Assembly: GCA_001897855.1 (NCBI GenBank)
Contig: MKUO01000001.1
Span: 744,001-808,000 of the forward strand
Direction of reading: 5' to 3'
Source of the DNA: Bacteroidetes bacterium 43-93
Lineage (GTDB): Bacteria; Bacteroidota; Bacteroidia; Chitinophagales; Chitinophagaceae
DNA length: 64,000 nt
In this document: one piece after another, positions 24,496 through 32,855 of the stretch
Numbering within the stretch: the first letter of the stretch is position 1
Layout of the letters: each line of letters starts with the position of its first letter
Made by a program: the position numbers and the translations under genes
Notes under the pieces: model-generated
Told to the model about the DNA's origin: nothing
What the model saw: the letters and a program-made list of their open reading frames with translations, nothing else
Database searches by the model: none

Positions 24496-24578
24496 CACTT
24501 ATTTATGATTTTTATTTGGGTAGCTTGTAGCGTTAATAAATACTATAACGTATTTTTACGTTACAAACTACCTATATG
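24482..24578 (+). promoter_or_regulatory. Nested inverted repeats reaching the start codon at 24576
   Basis: Three pairings compete for the same leader. CATATAGGT (24482-24490) is perfectly complementary to ACCTATATG (24570-24578), which includes the start codon. GGTAGCTTGTAGCGTTA (24519-24535) is nearly complementary to TACGTTACAAACTACC (24557-24572). The inner TAACGT (24546-24551) is complementary to ACGTTA (24558-24563). The arms overlap, so the structures are mutually exclusive. This could act on translation of the downstream gene, but no mechanism is shown. Confidence 0.4.
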
Positions 24579-25319
24579 AATAGATTTACTTTTCTTTTCG
24601 TCTTATTGACCTTCATCTGCGTTGCCGGCAAAGCCCAGGAACGCTATGCCGACATCAAAGTCTCCCTGGTTGCACCGGTAACGGGAGATGTGATCTATCC
24701 CGATAACCAGTTTGATATCACGACACGTATTCACAACTTAGGTGTAGATACGTTGCGCGATACCGACTCCGGTATGTATATGTTATACTTCGATGGTTTC
24801 CCGATCTCTTTTGGTAATGCTTCCGGCGGCTATGATTCTTTCCTTGTTCTTTCCGGGCAAACAATTCTTCCGGGCGATTCTGCAGAATTCAGTATTCAGT
24901 TTACCATAGATACCAGCTGGAAAGGCGGATCTACCGATATCTGTGTTGCGCTGATGCCGTACAATATTAGCGGCAACCTTTACGACACAATCCTCAATAA
25001 CAATAAGGACTGCGCTTCCGTAACAATAGATAACCCAACCGGTGTGAAAACCATCGCATCATCAGGCAGCAGTGCAAGCATCTATCCAAACCCTGCAAAA
25101 AATGAGGCTTATATTAAGCTTAGCCTTGCCTCTGCAAATGAGGTTTCTTACCGCATCACAGATGTTACCGGGCGCATTCTGTTACAGGATTATAAAGGCA
25201 GACTGAAGAGGGGCGAGCACAATCTTAGTGTAGATATAAGCAGGCTATCCCCCGGTACTTATTGGTACCAGGTAAACATAGGCACTGAAACACAAAATGG
25301 AAAACTGGTGGTGCAATAA
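24576..25319 (+). CDS. Secreted protein with a T9SS type A sorting domain
   Basis: A 247-aa exported protein: signal (about 1-20, ending GKAQ), a beta-sandwich (about 22-150) resembling a CARDB/Ig-like fold with TTRIHNLGVDTLRDTDSG, and a C-terminal T9SS domain (about 165-247). The tail shows the usual pattern: SIYPNPAKNEAYIKL, ITDVTGRILLQ, LSVDISRLSPGTYWYQV and GKLVVQ. It should cross the outer membrane by the type IX system and lose its tail there. Function otherwise unknown. Confidence 0.85.
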   Translation: MNRFTFLFVLLTFICVAGKAQERYADIKVSLVAPVTGDVIYPDNQFDITTRIHNLGVDTLRDTDSGMYMLYFDGFPISFGNASGGYDSFLVLSGQTILPGDSAEFSIQFTIDTSWKGGSTDICVALMPYNISGNLYDTILNNNKDCASVTIDNPTGVKTIASSGSSASIYPNPAKNEAYIKLSLASANEVSYRITDVTGRILLQDYKGRLKRGEHNLSVDISRLSPGTYWYQVNIGTETQNGKLVVQ

Positions 25320-25351
25320 CCATCAGGTATTCTATTGCAACGTTTTGGTAA

Positions 25352-25377
25352 AGGGTGTGCTTCTTCAGGCACACCCT
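25352..25377 (+). terminator. Intrinsic terminator
   Basis: AGGGTGTGC and GCACACCCT form a perfect 9-bp stem with an 8-nt loop, followed by CTGTGTTTTTA. Confidence 0.8.
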
Positions 25378-25434
25378 CTGTGTTTTTAGCCTATGGCACA
25401 GTTTTTATTTCAGACTAATAAAATTGCCATTATC

Positions 25435-25659
25435 ATGACATATCCAATCACATACAAGATCGAGGACGGACGTATCGAGGTGACAGCAAACAGGGAAGGC
25501 TCCCGCTACAATTTCGATGTTCTTTTTTCGGATGGCTCCAGCTCCAGCTTTGGCTATATAGAAGAGGAGCCTAATAAGATTCAGCTAAACAATCCTGTAA
25601 CAGATCGATACCAATACCACGCAATGTTAACCCTATGGCAATTGCAGATCGCTCACTAG
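25435..25659 (+). CDS. Hypothetical protein, 74 aa
   Basis: The ATG at 25435 is preferred over 25393, because the first 14 codons of the longer frame overlap the preceding terminator region and look non-coding. The 74-aa product is soluble and beta-rich (YKIEDGRIEVTANREGSRYNFDVLFSDG), with no recognised family. Its stop overlaps the end of the convergent CHAD gene by 4 bp. Confidence 0.6.
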   Translation: MTYPITYKIEDGRIEVTANREGSRYNFDVLFSDGSSSSFGYIEEEPNKIQLNNPVTDRYQYHAMLTLWQLQIAH

Positions 25660-26417
25660 ACTTGTATTTTGGTTTTAAGCGTTGTTAATTGCTTCTCTAT
25701 TTTTTCCATCAATGCTTTCTTCTCGCTATCCCATTGAAATGAAGCAGCCGCAAATATTTTCTTCTCATCGGCAGAGGCACTGTTTATAAACTGATCGCTA
25801 AGCGTCATCAGTACCTTCATATCAATAAAGCTGCCCAAATCATCTATAAGTTTATCCTGGTCTTTTTCTTTTGATAGCTGTTGCGTATAATGCAGGTCTT
25901 TAAGATGTTTTCTTATCTCGTGCAACTGCTCTTCATCGGGGGGTAACTGTAATATCTTATCAATTCGTTTCCACTGCTTTTGCACCCACTGTTTTATCTC
26001 CCGATGCCTGAGGTCAGAGGCGATGTTTGCCGACGCTGTTTTGGCAATGCGTTGAAAGGAAACATTTTTATAACACTGCTTATATTCATCTTTGGCTTCT
26101 TTCAATTCGGCGTTAACTGCATCCAGGTAATGTGTGGGCGTAGAGTCCAGGTCTTTAAAGTAGCGCTTTACAGATTTAATATGCAGTTGCAGGTCCCTGA
26201 TCTTGCCGGCTGCGGTGTAGAGGTCTTTGATCGTTGGCGGCAATAGTTTTTTTACTTTTTTGCCATTGCTCAGCCTTATAAAGGCACGTGCCTTTTTATA
26301 GTTTACCCTTAGCTGATGTATATCTTCTTCGCCGAAATGCCGTGATACTTTTTCGGCATAGAGCCTCATGGCTTTCAGCCTTTTTTGTATCTCGTTATCG
26401 GGATGAAGTTTTTTCAT
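25656..26417 (-). CDS. CHAD-domain protein
   Basis: A 253-aa helical protein rich in Lys, Arg and His, with EEDIHQLRVNYKKARAFIRL near the N-terminus and EEQLHEIRKHLKDLHYTQQL near residue 165. These repeated HxxRxxxKxxR-type helices define the CHAD domain, which binds inorganic polyphosphate through its basic surface. There is no fused CYTH triphosphatase domain, so it is a stand-alone CHAD protein. It has its own promoter region upstream (166 bp to the mla operon). Confidence 0.88.
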   Translation of the reverse strand: MKKLHPDNEIQKRLKAMRLYAEKVSRHFGEEDIHQLRVNYKKARAFIRLSNGKKVKKLLPPTIKDLYTAAGKIRDLQLHIKSVKRYFKDLDSTPTHYLDAVNAELKEAKDEYKQCYKNVSFQRIAKTASANIASDLRHREIKQWVQKQWKRIDKILQLPPDEEQLHEIRKHLKDLHYTQQLSKEKDQDKLIDDLGSFIDMKVLMTLSDQFINSASADEKKIFAAASFQWDSEKKALMEKIEKQLTTLKTKIQV

Positions 26418-26583
26418 ACTATTAAAATTACAGTATTACCATGTCGCATTATACCTATGTAGTCAGTTAGATTACTGATACCTGTTAGCAAAAAACATGA
26501 GTGCGGTCATAATAGCAATGATGGCGGTCATTATTCATGTGTAGGAACAAATATAATTTTATGCCCGTACTTATTACCGGGCA

Positions 26584-27363
26584 ATGAAACCTAACAAACC
26601 AGCCAAACAGTTACAAGCTTTTTTTGATGAGGCAGGGCGGATAGCACGTTTTACTGCCTGGTATTTCAGGCAGGCCATACGGCCCCGCTACGAGTTTAGG
26701 GAGCTCATTCGCCAGTGCTTCATCATTGGTTACCAGTCACTTGGGCTCGTGGTACTCACAGGGTTCATCATGGGGTTGGTGCTTACCATGCAATTACGGC
26801 CTACATTAGTCGATTATGGGGTAGAATCGCAGATACCCGCCATGGTGGCAATTGCCGTTGTACGTGAGGTTGGGCCCGTAATAACTGCACTGATCTTTGC
26901 AGGTAAGATCGGTTCGAGTATTGGTGCAGAGCTGGGTTCTATGCGGGTTACGGAGCAGATAGATGCAATGGAAGTATCCGGCACCAATCCTTATAAATAT
27001 TTAGTGGTTACACGCGTTACCGCAGCAACATTGATGCTGCCGATATTGGTGTTACTGTCTGATACGATCTCTTTGTACGGTGCATACCTGGGTGTAAATA
27101 TTAAAACCGTTACCAGCGCCAATCTTTTTATATGGCAGGTGTTTGATGTGCTGGACTTCACCGATCTGATGCCTGCCTTTATCAAGACCTTCTTCTTTGG
27201 CTTTGCTGTAGGCATGATAGGCTGCTACAAAGGTTATAATTCTACACGTGGTACAGAAGGGGTAGGGCGCTCTGCTAACTCTGCTGTGGTGCTGTCGTCT
27301 GTAATGATTTTTATTATAGACCTGCTTGTGGTGCAGGTTACGGATATAATGGGCTTTAACTGA
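26584..27363 (+). CDS. mlaE: MlaE-type ABC transporter permease
   Basis: A 259-aa inner-membrane permease of the Mla/MCE lipid transport system. It has the MlaE core with GFIMGLVLTMQL, VVREVGPVITALIFAGKIGSSIGAELGSMRVTEQIDAMEVSGTNP (the cytoplasmic coupling region) and several transmembrane helices. It works with MlaF and MlaD to move phospholipids between the inner and outer membranes. It is first in a three-gene operon; its TGA overlaps the mlaF ATG by one base. Confidence 0.92.
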   Translation: MKPNKPAKQLQAFFDEAGRIARFTAWYFRQAIRPRYEFRELIRQCFIIGYQSLGLVVLTGFIMGLVLTMQLRPTLVDYGVESQIPAMVAIAVVREVGPVITALIFAGKIGSSIGAELGSMRVTEQIDAMEVSGTNPYKYLVVTRVTAATLMLPILVLLSDTISLYGAYLGVNIKTVTSANLFIWQVFDVLDFTDLMPAFIKTFFFGFAVGMIGCYKGYNSTRGTEGVGRSANSAVVLSSVMIFIIDLLVVQVTDIMGFN

Positions 27364-28121
27364 TGGACACGAGAGAAAACATAGCAAATACAACTGATGC
27401 TGTTATCTCTATCAGGGGGGTATACAAGGCTTTTGGCAGTAACAAAGTCCTCGATGATTTCAATATGAATTTGCAAAGAGGGCAAAGCAAAGTAGTATTA
27501 GGCCGATCCGGTTCCGGTAAATCAGTGTTGATAAAATGCATCATAGGGTTGCTTACTCCGGAGGCTGGTACTATCAACGTGTTTGGTCAAAATGTGCTGA
27601 ATATGAGCCAGGAGCAACTGGATGTGATACGGGTAAAGATCGGTTTCTTGTTTCAAAGCAATGCCTTGTACGATTCTATGACCGTTCGCGAAAATCTGGA
27701 GTTTCCTATGCGCAGGCATTCCATTAAGCTATCTGAAAAGGAAGCAAACGAGCGGGTTGTTGAAGCGCTGAAAAATGTGGGCCTCGAGCATACCATTGAT
27801 ATGATGCCGTCTGAATTATCAGGTGGCATGAAAAAGAGGATCGCCCTCGCGCGTACTTTGATACTGAAACCGGATATTATACTCTATGATGAGCCAACAA
27901 CAGGCCTGGACCCGATTACAGGCAGGGAAATAACAACGCTCATCAAAGAGATACAGCATAAATATCAGACCTCATCCATCATTATCTCTCACGATATGAA
28001 GTGTGTAAAAAATACTGCTGATAGTATTGCATTGCTGTTGAATGGTAAATGCTACACCGAAGGGACTTATAGTGAATTGGCAATCTCGGACGATCCTAAT
28101 GTTAAACAGTTTTTTGAATGA
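27363..28121 (+). CDS. mlaF: MlaF-type ABC transporter ATPase
   Basis: A 252-aa ATPase with Walker A GRSGSGKS (47-54), Q-loop FLFQSNALYDSMTVRENLEFP, signature ELSGGMKKRIALARTL, Walker B IILYDEPTTGLDP and an H-loop IIISHDMKCV. SGSGKSVLIK and SGGMKKR are typical of the MlaF subfamily. It powers the permease encoded upstream. The frame overlaps mlaE by 1 nt and lies 6 nt before mlaD. Confidence 0.92.
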   Translation: MDTRENIANTTDAVISIRGVYKAFGSNKVLDDFNMNLQRGQSKVVLGRSGSGKSVLIKCIIGLLTPEAGTINVFGQNVLNMSQEQLDVIRVKIGFLFQSNALYDSMTVRENLEFPMRRHSIKLSEKEANERVVEALKNVGLEHTIDMMPSELSGGMKKRIALARTLILKPDIILYDEPTTGLDPITGREITTLIKEIQHKYQTSSIIISHDMKCVKNTADSIALLLNGKCYTEGTYSELAISDDPNVKQFFE

Positions 28122-28127
28122 TAATCT

Positions 28128-29105
28128 ATGGCCAATAAAATTGCAAATAATATAAAACTGGGTGTGTTTGTTATCGCGGGACTGCTGCTGCTCATATTCG
28201 CGCTGTATATGATCGGTAAAAAATCAAACATGTTTGGCAGCAGTTTTACGTTGCGGGCGCGCTTTCGCAATGTAGATGGGCTCCGTGCGGGTAATAACGT
28301 CAGGTATGCGGGTATAGAAACAGGCACCGTAGAAAAAGTATTGATCCTGAACGATACTACCATTGAAGTAGTGATGAGTATAGATGAAAAAGCACGCTCC
28401 TACATCAGGAAGAATGCGCAAACCACTATTGGCAATGAGGGACTGATGGGTAACAAAGTAGTAAACATCTATCCTAATCCTGTTCAGGGAGAGTTGGTGA
28501 AAGAAAATGATTTATTGCAAACCGTACAGCAGGCAGATATAGGCAATATGATAGGCACGCTCACCCGTACCAATGACAATGCCGCTATTATAGCATCTGA
28601 ACTTGTAGAAACCGTGAAGCGTATTAACTCAAGCCCGGTATTATGGCGCATTCTCAGTGATACTACCTTGCCCGCCAACCTTTCTGCTACTATGGCGGGT
28701 GTACGCTCCTCTGCAGAACATTTAAATCATTCTGTTGCAGAGCTGCAGGTAATAGTAAACGATATACATGCAGGTAAGGGTGCAGCAGGTTTGTTGCTCG
28801 AAGATACCGCAGCCAGGGGTACTGCTTCACGTGCGCTCAACAATATCCATAATGTAACTGCTGAGGCCAATGGGTTAATGCAGCGCCTGGATAGTATTGC
28901 CTCCATTTTGCAATCGGGCGTTGGTAATAAGGATGGCATGTTATACGGCCTGCTATCAGATACCTCGTTTACACAACGCCTTAGCCGCAGTCTTAATAAT
29001 GTGGAAAACGGTACCGCTGCTTTTAACGAAGACATGGAAGCGTTGAAACATAATTTCCTTCTAAAAGGTTATTTTAAAAAGCAGGCAAGGAAGAAGGCGC
29101 AGTAG
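28128..29105 (+). CDS. mlaD: MlaD-type MCE-domain lipid-binding protein
   Basis: A 325-aa protein with one N-terminal membrane helix (about 10-30) and an MCE domain (about 38-115) containing FRNVDGLRAGNNVRYAGIETGTV and GLMGNKVVNI. A long helical C-terminal part follows (about 150-325), longer than in E. coli MlaD. In the Mla system the hexameric MCE ring sits in the periplasm above the MlaE permease and forms the lipid channel. No mlaB or mlaC is adjacent, as is usual in Bacteroidota. Confidence 0.9.
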   Translation: MANKIANNIKLGVFVIAGLLLLIFALYMIGKKSNMFGSSFTLRARFRNVDGLRAGNNVRYAGIETGTVEKVLILNDTTIEVVMSIDEKARSYIRKNAQTTIGNEGLMGNKVVNIYPNPVQGELVKENDLLQTVQQADIGNMIGTLTRTNDNAAIIASELVETVKRINSSPVLWRILSDTTLPANLSATMAGVRSSAEHLNHSVAELQVIVNDIHAGKGAAGLLLEDTAARGTASRALNNIHNVTAEANGLMQRLDSIASILQSGVGNKDGMLYGLLSDTSFTQRLSRSLNNVENGTAAFNEDMEALKHNFLLKGYFKKQARKKAQ

Positions 29106-29131
29106 CACGGATTTTGTATATTATAAACTAC

Positions 29132-30142
29132 ATGGACACCCTTACACATATAGTTGTCGGTGGCTGCATTGGCCAGGCTTTTATGGGCAAGCAATTGGGT
29201 AAGCGTGCTATGGCGTTGGGCGCGGTGGCACAATCTATACCTGATATAGATTTTATTGCCGCCACCTGGAGCGATGCTTCCGAAAACCTCCTGGCGCACA
29301 GGGGCTTTACCCATTCCTTATTATTCCTTGCTATTATAACGCCCTTGCTCGCTCTGATATCCGAGAAATGGCATCGGCCGCATAATATCTCTTTAAAGAG
29401 CTGGCTTTGGTTCTTTGGCATACAGGGCCTCATCCATATCTTTCTTGATGGATTCAATGTATATGGTGTAGGTTGGCTGGAGCCTTTTAGCCATCAGCGT
29501 TTTTCGTTCAATACTATGTTCGTTGCAGATCCTTTCTTTTCTATATGGCCGGCAATAGCATTTACTGCACTGATGATATCGTCGCGGAACGACAAACGCC
29601 GCACACTCTGGTGGGTTACGGGTTTGCTGGCATGTTTCAGTTACCTGTTCTATACCGTATATGATAAGATGTATATCGATAGCACGGTGAAGAAAATGCT
29701 GACGAAGCAGCAGGTTGCGTACAACGATTACTTTTCCACGCCCACGCCTTTGAATAATTGGCTATGGTATATAGTCCTGAAACAGAAAGATGGCTATAGC
29801 ATTGGCTACCGTTCCGTATTCGACACGGCACGTACTATACGGCTGCAATATTTTTCACGAAACGATTCTTTGCTTGCGCCAATGAGCGGTAATGAATCCG
29901 TGCAGCACCTGCTACGTTTTTCAAAGGGTTATTATACGGTTGAGAAATGGGGCGATACGCTGGTATTTAATGATCTGCGCTTCGGCCAGATCATCGGGTG
30001 GACAAACCCTGAAGAGCGTTTCGTGTTTCATTTTTACCTGAGCCTGCCACGCGATAATAAGCTTGTGCTGCAACGTGGCCGTTTCGATAAATGGGATGAG
30101 CGTGTTGCCCGTGCTTTATGGCATCGTATATTTCACGATTAG
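29132..30142 (+). CDS. YdjM/DUF457-type membrane metal-dependent hydrolase
   Basis: The start at 29132 is chosen over 29114 because it begins the family motif MDTLTHIVVGGCIGQA. The 336-aa protein has His/Asp-rich motifs SIPDIDFIAA and LLAHRGFTHSLLFL, typical of DUF457 inner-membrane metal hydrolases. Several transmembrane segments follow (about 58-78, 90-110, 140-160, 172-190), then a soluble C-terminal domain (about 200-336). The substrate is unknown. It lies 26 bp after mlaD and may be read with that operon. Confidence 0.8.
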   Translation: MDTLTHIVVGGCIGQAFMGKQLGKRAMALGAVAQSIPDIDFIAATWSDASENLLAHRGFTHSLLFLAIITPLLALISEKWHRPHNISLKSWLWFFGIQGLIHIFLDGFNVYGVGWLEPFSHQRFSFNTMFVADPFFSIWPAIAFTALMISSRNDKRRTLWWVTGLLACFSYLFYTVYDKMYIDSTVKKMLTKQQVAYNDYFSTPTPLNNWLWYIVLKQKDGYSIGYRSVFDTARTIRLQYFSRNDSLLAPMSGNESVQHLLRFSKGYYTVEKWGDTLVFNDLRFGQIIGWTNPEERFVFHFYLSLPRDNKLVLQRGRFDKWDERVARALWHRIFHD

Positions 30143-31311
30143 GAAAGTTTTTCCCTTTTAAAATAAAAAGTAGAAAGATACAGGATGGCGCGTATCACCT
30201 GGTAGCTGATATACTGCCATAACCGCTTGCGTGCGCCATAGTAGGTCTGGTAATGTTCTTCCGTCACTTGTTCGCAATCTTCAGCTATTAATTGCGATAC
30301 TTTCTCATATACGCCTTCTGCAAAGGGTTTGTTATGTATATCCAGGTTCAGTTCAATACTGGCGTACGCGCTGATGTTATTCATATTATATGACCCTATA
30401 GTCATCAGCCTTCTGTCCGATATAGCTACCTTGGCATGTAAGATACTTTTCTGGTACTCGTATATTTTAATCTTATTACGCAGCAGCCAGCGATACAGGT
30501 ATCGTTCCGCATTCTTGGCTATAGGCACATCAGATTTTCCTGCAACAATCACCGTTATTTGTACGCCTCGCTTCACCGCCTTTGTCATCAGTTTGCGAAA
30601 AGTGAGGCCGGGTAAAAAATAGCTGCACATGATCACCAGTTCTTCTTTGGTGTTGGCTATCAGGTTGGCATAGCTTTTCCATATCTCCCGTTTGCCCTTC
30701 ACCCAGTCGTTCCGGCGTATACGCACTGCTATGGTATGCTGTCCGTTGCCTGCAGGTGCATCACAGGCTTTAATTTTTTTACCTACACCCGTAGTGCTGT
30801 TCCATGTTTCGCAGCAGATGCGTTCCAGTTCGTATGCGGCTTCGCCCTGCACATACATAGCCATATCCAGCCAGGGGATGGTTCCGTTGATGCTGTTGTA
30901 CTTATTGGCAATGTTGATGCCGCCCACCAATGCTTCGCTGCTATCCGCTACCAGTATTTTATGATGCAGCCTCCTGCCAAAATAGAATTGCTTACTGCGA
31001 AACAATGGCTCGAATTGCTGGAAGTGTACACCTGCTTCTCTTAGGTTTTCAATAAATCGCCCCGATAGTTCTTTGGATGCGTATCCATCTACAAGCAGGT
31101 ACACTTGTACGCCTCTGCGCGCTGCATTCATCAGGCATTCTGCTACTTGTGTGCCTGTTTCATCATCTTCGTAAATATATACATGCAGGTGCAGGGTCTT
31201 TTCCGCTCTGTTGATCATATCCTGCACAAGGTCGAAGTATTCACTCCCCCCATACACCAGTCTGGTGGCTTTTTGCAGTTTGTAGGTTTCTATCTGGTTA
31301 ACCCCGCTCAT
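30139..31311 (-). CDS. Cardiolipin synthase-like phospholipase D family protein
   Basis: A 390-aa protein with two PLD (HKD) motifs. The first is HHKILVADSSEALVGGIN (H116, K118, D123) and the second is LHAKVAISDRRLMTIGSYNMN near residue 305. This two-motif layout, starting without long membrane helices, is typical of ClsB-like cardiolipin synthases, which join phosphatidyl groups. A C-terminal hydrophobic segment (about 366-380) with basic ends may hold it to the membrane. The stop overlaps the convergent DUF457 gene by 4 bp. Confidence 0.82.
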   Translation of the reverse strand: MSGVNQIETYKLQKATRLVYGGSEYFDLVQDMINRAEKTLHLHVYIYEDDETGTQVAECLMNAARRGVQVYLLVDGYASKELSGRFIENLREAGVHFQQFEPLFRSKQFYFGRRLHHKILVADSSEALVGGINIANKYNSINGTIPWLDMAMYVQGEAAYELERICCETWNSTTGVGKKIKACDAPAGNGQHTIAVRIRRNDWVKGKREIWKSYANLIANTKEELVIMCSYFLPGLTFRKLMTKAVKRGVQITVIVAGKSDVPIAKNAERYLYRWLLRNKIKIYEYQKSILHAKVAISDRRLMTIGSYNMNNISAYASIELNLDIHNKPFAEGVYEKVSQLIAEDCEQVTEEHYQTYYGARKRLWQYISYQVIRAILYLSTFYFKREKLS

Positions 31312-31387
31312 GATGTTACAAATTAATAAATCATTCGTTATTAATAATGATTAGCACACATGATGCCACCGGCACTATATCATGGCA

Positions 31388-31395
31388 TAGATTTG
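31388..31395 (+). promoter_or_regulatory. -7 element for the gene at 31412
   Basis: TAGATTTG matches TAnnTTTG, 16 nt before the ATG at 31412. No -33 box is convincing. Confidence 0.35.
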
Positions 31396-31411
31396 GTGTT
31401 TGATTTTTGTA

Positions 31412-31657
31412 ATGAACGTCAACTCCACCACTATATTAAATTATCTGAAGGACCTGCGCTCGCGGCAAAAAGAGGTTGATATAGATATCCATGTTTTGGC
31501 CTCCGCACTGGATCTGCATATCACCGCGCTCATTTCTATACTTACTGAGCTGGAGCATAGAGACGAGGTGATCCTGAGCATCAGCACTACGCCGGGCGGA
31601 TTAAAAAATGGCTTACAATACCAGGGCACCGTTCGGCTGATGGATGATGTAGCTTAA
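31412..31657 (+). CDS. Hypothetical protein, 81 aa, possible winged-helix fold
   Basis: Start 31412 (MNVNSTTILNYL) is preferred over 31400 because a promoter element lies just upstream. The 81 residues read as helix, helix, helix and then a beta-hairpin: LKDLRSRQKEVDIDIHVLASALDLHITALISILTELEHRDEVILSIS. That order resembles a small winged helix with IHVLASALDLHITALISILTEL as the helix-turn-helix, but no family is recognised. It is 29 bp before the Nudix gene, so probably co-transcribed. Confidence 0.6.
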   Translation: MNVNSTTILNYLKDLRSRQKEVDIDIHVLASALDLHITALISILTELEHRDEVILSISTTPGGLKNGLQYQGTVRLMDDVA

Positions 31658-31686
31658 TGTTTATATTAGCATAACCATTTATCAGG

Positions 31687-32148
31687 ATGAGAAAGACCAG
31701 CGCAGGAATACTATTATACAAGCAGGGCAGGGAAGGCCTGCAGGTATTCCTGGTGCATCCCGGCGGCCCGTTTTGGAAGAACAAAGACGCCGGTGCATGG
31801 TCTATACCTAAAGGCGAGTTTATAGAGGGCGAAGATCCACTGAAGGCTGCGATTAGAGAATTCTTCGAAGAAACAGGACAACAAATCTCCGGCGAATTTT
31901 TAGAACTGAAACCAATTAAAGCGCGGTCAGGTAAGCTCATCTTCGCCTGGGCATTGCAGGGAGATATTGATCCGGATAAGATAGTAAGCAATACCTTTCC
32001 GCTCGAGTGGCCGCCACGCTCCGGTAAGTTTATAGATGTGCCCGAAATAGATAATGGAGCCTGGTTTTCTTTAGATACAGCTCTTGAAAAGATCAATGCG
32101 TCGCAGGCTGCTTTCATCACGGAGCTTGCCTCTCTTTTAAGTGTTTGA
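31687..32148 (+). CDS. Nudix hydrolase
   Basis: A 153-aa Nudix protein. The Nudix box G-x5-E-x7-RE-x2-EE-x-G is intact: G43, E49, R57-E58, E61-E62, G64. SAGILLYKQGREGLQVFLVHPGGPFW and GAWSIPKGEF are typical of Bacteroidota Nudix proteins related to MutT/ADP-ribose or diadenosine polyphosphate hydrolases. The exact nucleotide substrate cannot be told. A C-terminal WFSLDTALEKINASQ fits the family end. Confidence 0.88.
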   Translation: MRKTSAGILLYKQGREGLQVFLVHPGGPFWKNKDAGAWSIPKGEFIEGEDPLKAAIREFFEETGQQISGEFLELKPIKARSGKLIFAWALQGDIDPDKIVSNTFPLEWPPRSGKFIDVPEIDNGAWFSLDTALEKINASQAAFITELASLLSV

Positions 32149-32222
32149 TTACTACTGCCTTACCATTCTGTAGCTTCTTTATTGGTACAGTTTTTTCGAT
32201 TGTTTAGGTTATTTCACTATTA

Positions 32223-32738
32223 ATGATGATGGAGATGGACGATGTACTCATGAAACTGTTTGGTGAAGGCAAAGATCTTACTACACTACAAATGTGCGAC
32301 AGGGGAATAGTTGTATTTATCATCGCTTTTATTCTTATTCGTATATCGGGCCGTCGCTCGTTTGGTGCACGTACATCTTTCGATAATATTATTGTCATAC
32401 TCCTCGGTGCGGTGCTTAGCCGTGCCGTGGTAGGCGTCTCCCCCTTTGTGCCGGTAGTGGCCTCCTGTCTTTGTATCGTGTTGCTGCATCGTCTAGTAGG
32501 TTGGATGATAGCGCATAGTCCGCGTATGGCGCGTATTATTGAAGGAAATAAAATGCTGCTTTACGAGAAGGGTGAATTCATACCGGGCAACATGGGCAAG
32601 GCACTGGTATGTCGCGAAGATGTAATGCAGGGAGTACGTGGCGCTGCACTCACAGATGATCTCGATAAGATAGAGCGTATCTATATGGAACGTAATGGCT
32701 CTATCACTACTATCAAAAAAGAAGAAGAAGAGCAGTAG
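32223..32738 (+). CDS. DUF421 (YetF-like) membrane protein
   Basis: A 171-aa protein with three hydrophobic segments (about 27-45, 55-72, 76-94) and then a soluble domain (about 100-165). RISGRRSFGARTSFDNIIVILLGAVLSRAVVG is the DUF421 hallmark, and the C-terminal part (GNKMLLYEKGEFIPGNMGKALVCREDVMQGVR) matches the YetF cytoplasmic domain. The function of this family is unknown. The first of three ATGs is used, but the third Met could also be the start. Confidence 0.82.
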   Translation: MMMEMDDVLMKLFGEGKDLTTLQMCDRGIVVFIIAFILIRISGRRSFGARTSFDNIIVILLGAVLSRAVVGVSPFVPVVASCLCIVLLHRLVGWMIAHSPRMARIIEGNKMLLYEKGEFIPGNMGKALVCREDVMQGVRGAALTDDLDKIERIYMERNGSITTIKKEEEEQ

Positions 32739-32740
32739 AT

Positions 32741-32765
32741 CATTTATAGATAAATGCCATTTATC
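32741..32765 (+). repeat. Three alternating CATTTAT half-sites
   Basis: CATTTAT-AG-ATAAATG overlaps GATAAATG-C-CATTTATC, so one central arm can pair with either neighbour. It lies directly after the DUF421 stop. It may be a weak terminator or a binding site. Confidence 0.35.
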
Positions 32766-32855
32766 ACAGCACGTCAGCCGTTTGTCAAATAAAGGAAGTA
32801 TTGCCAGTCGTTTTTTATGTTCTTCATGTCTTCATGAAAAACATTCCGACTTTTT

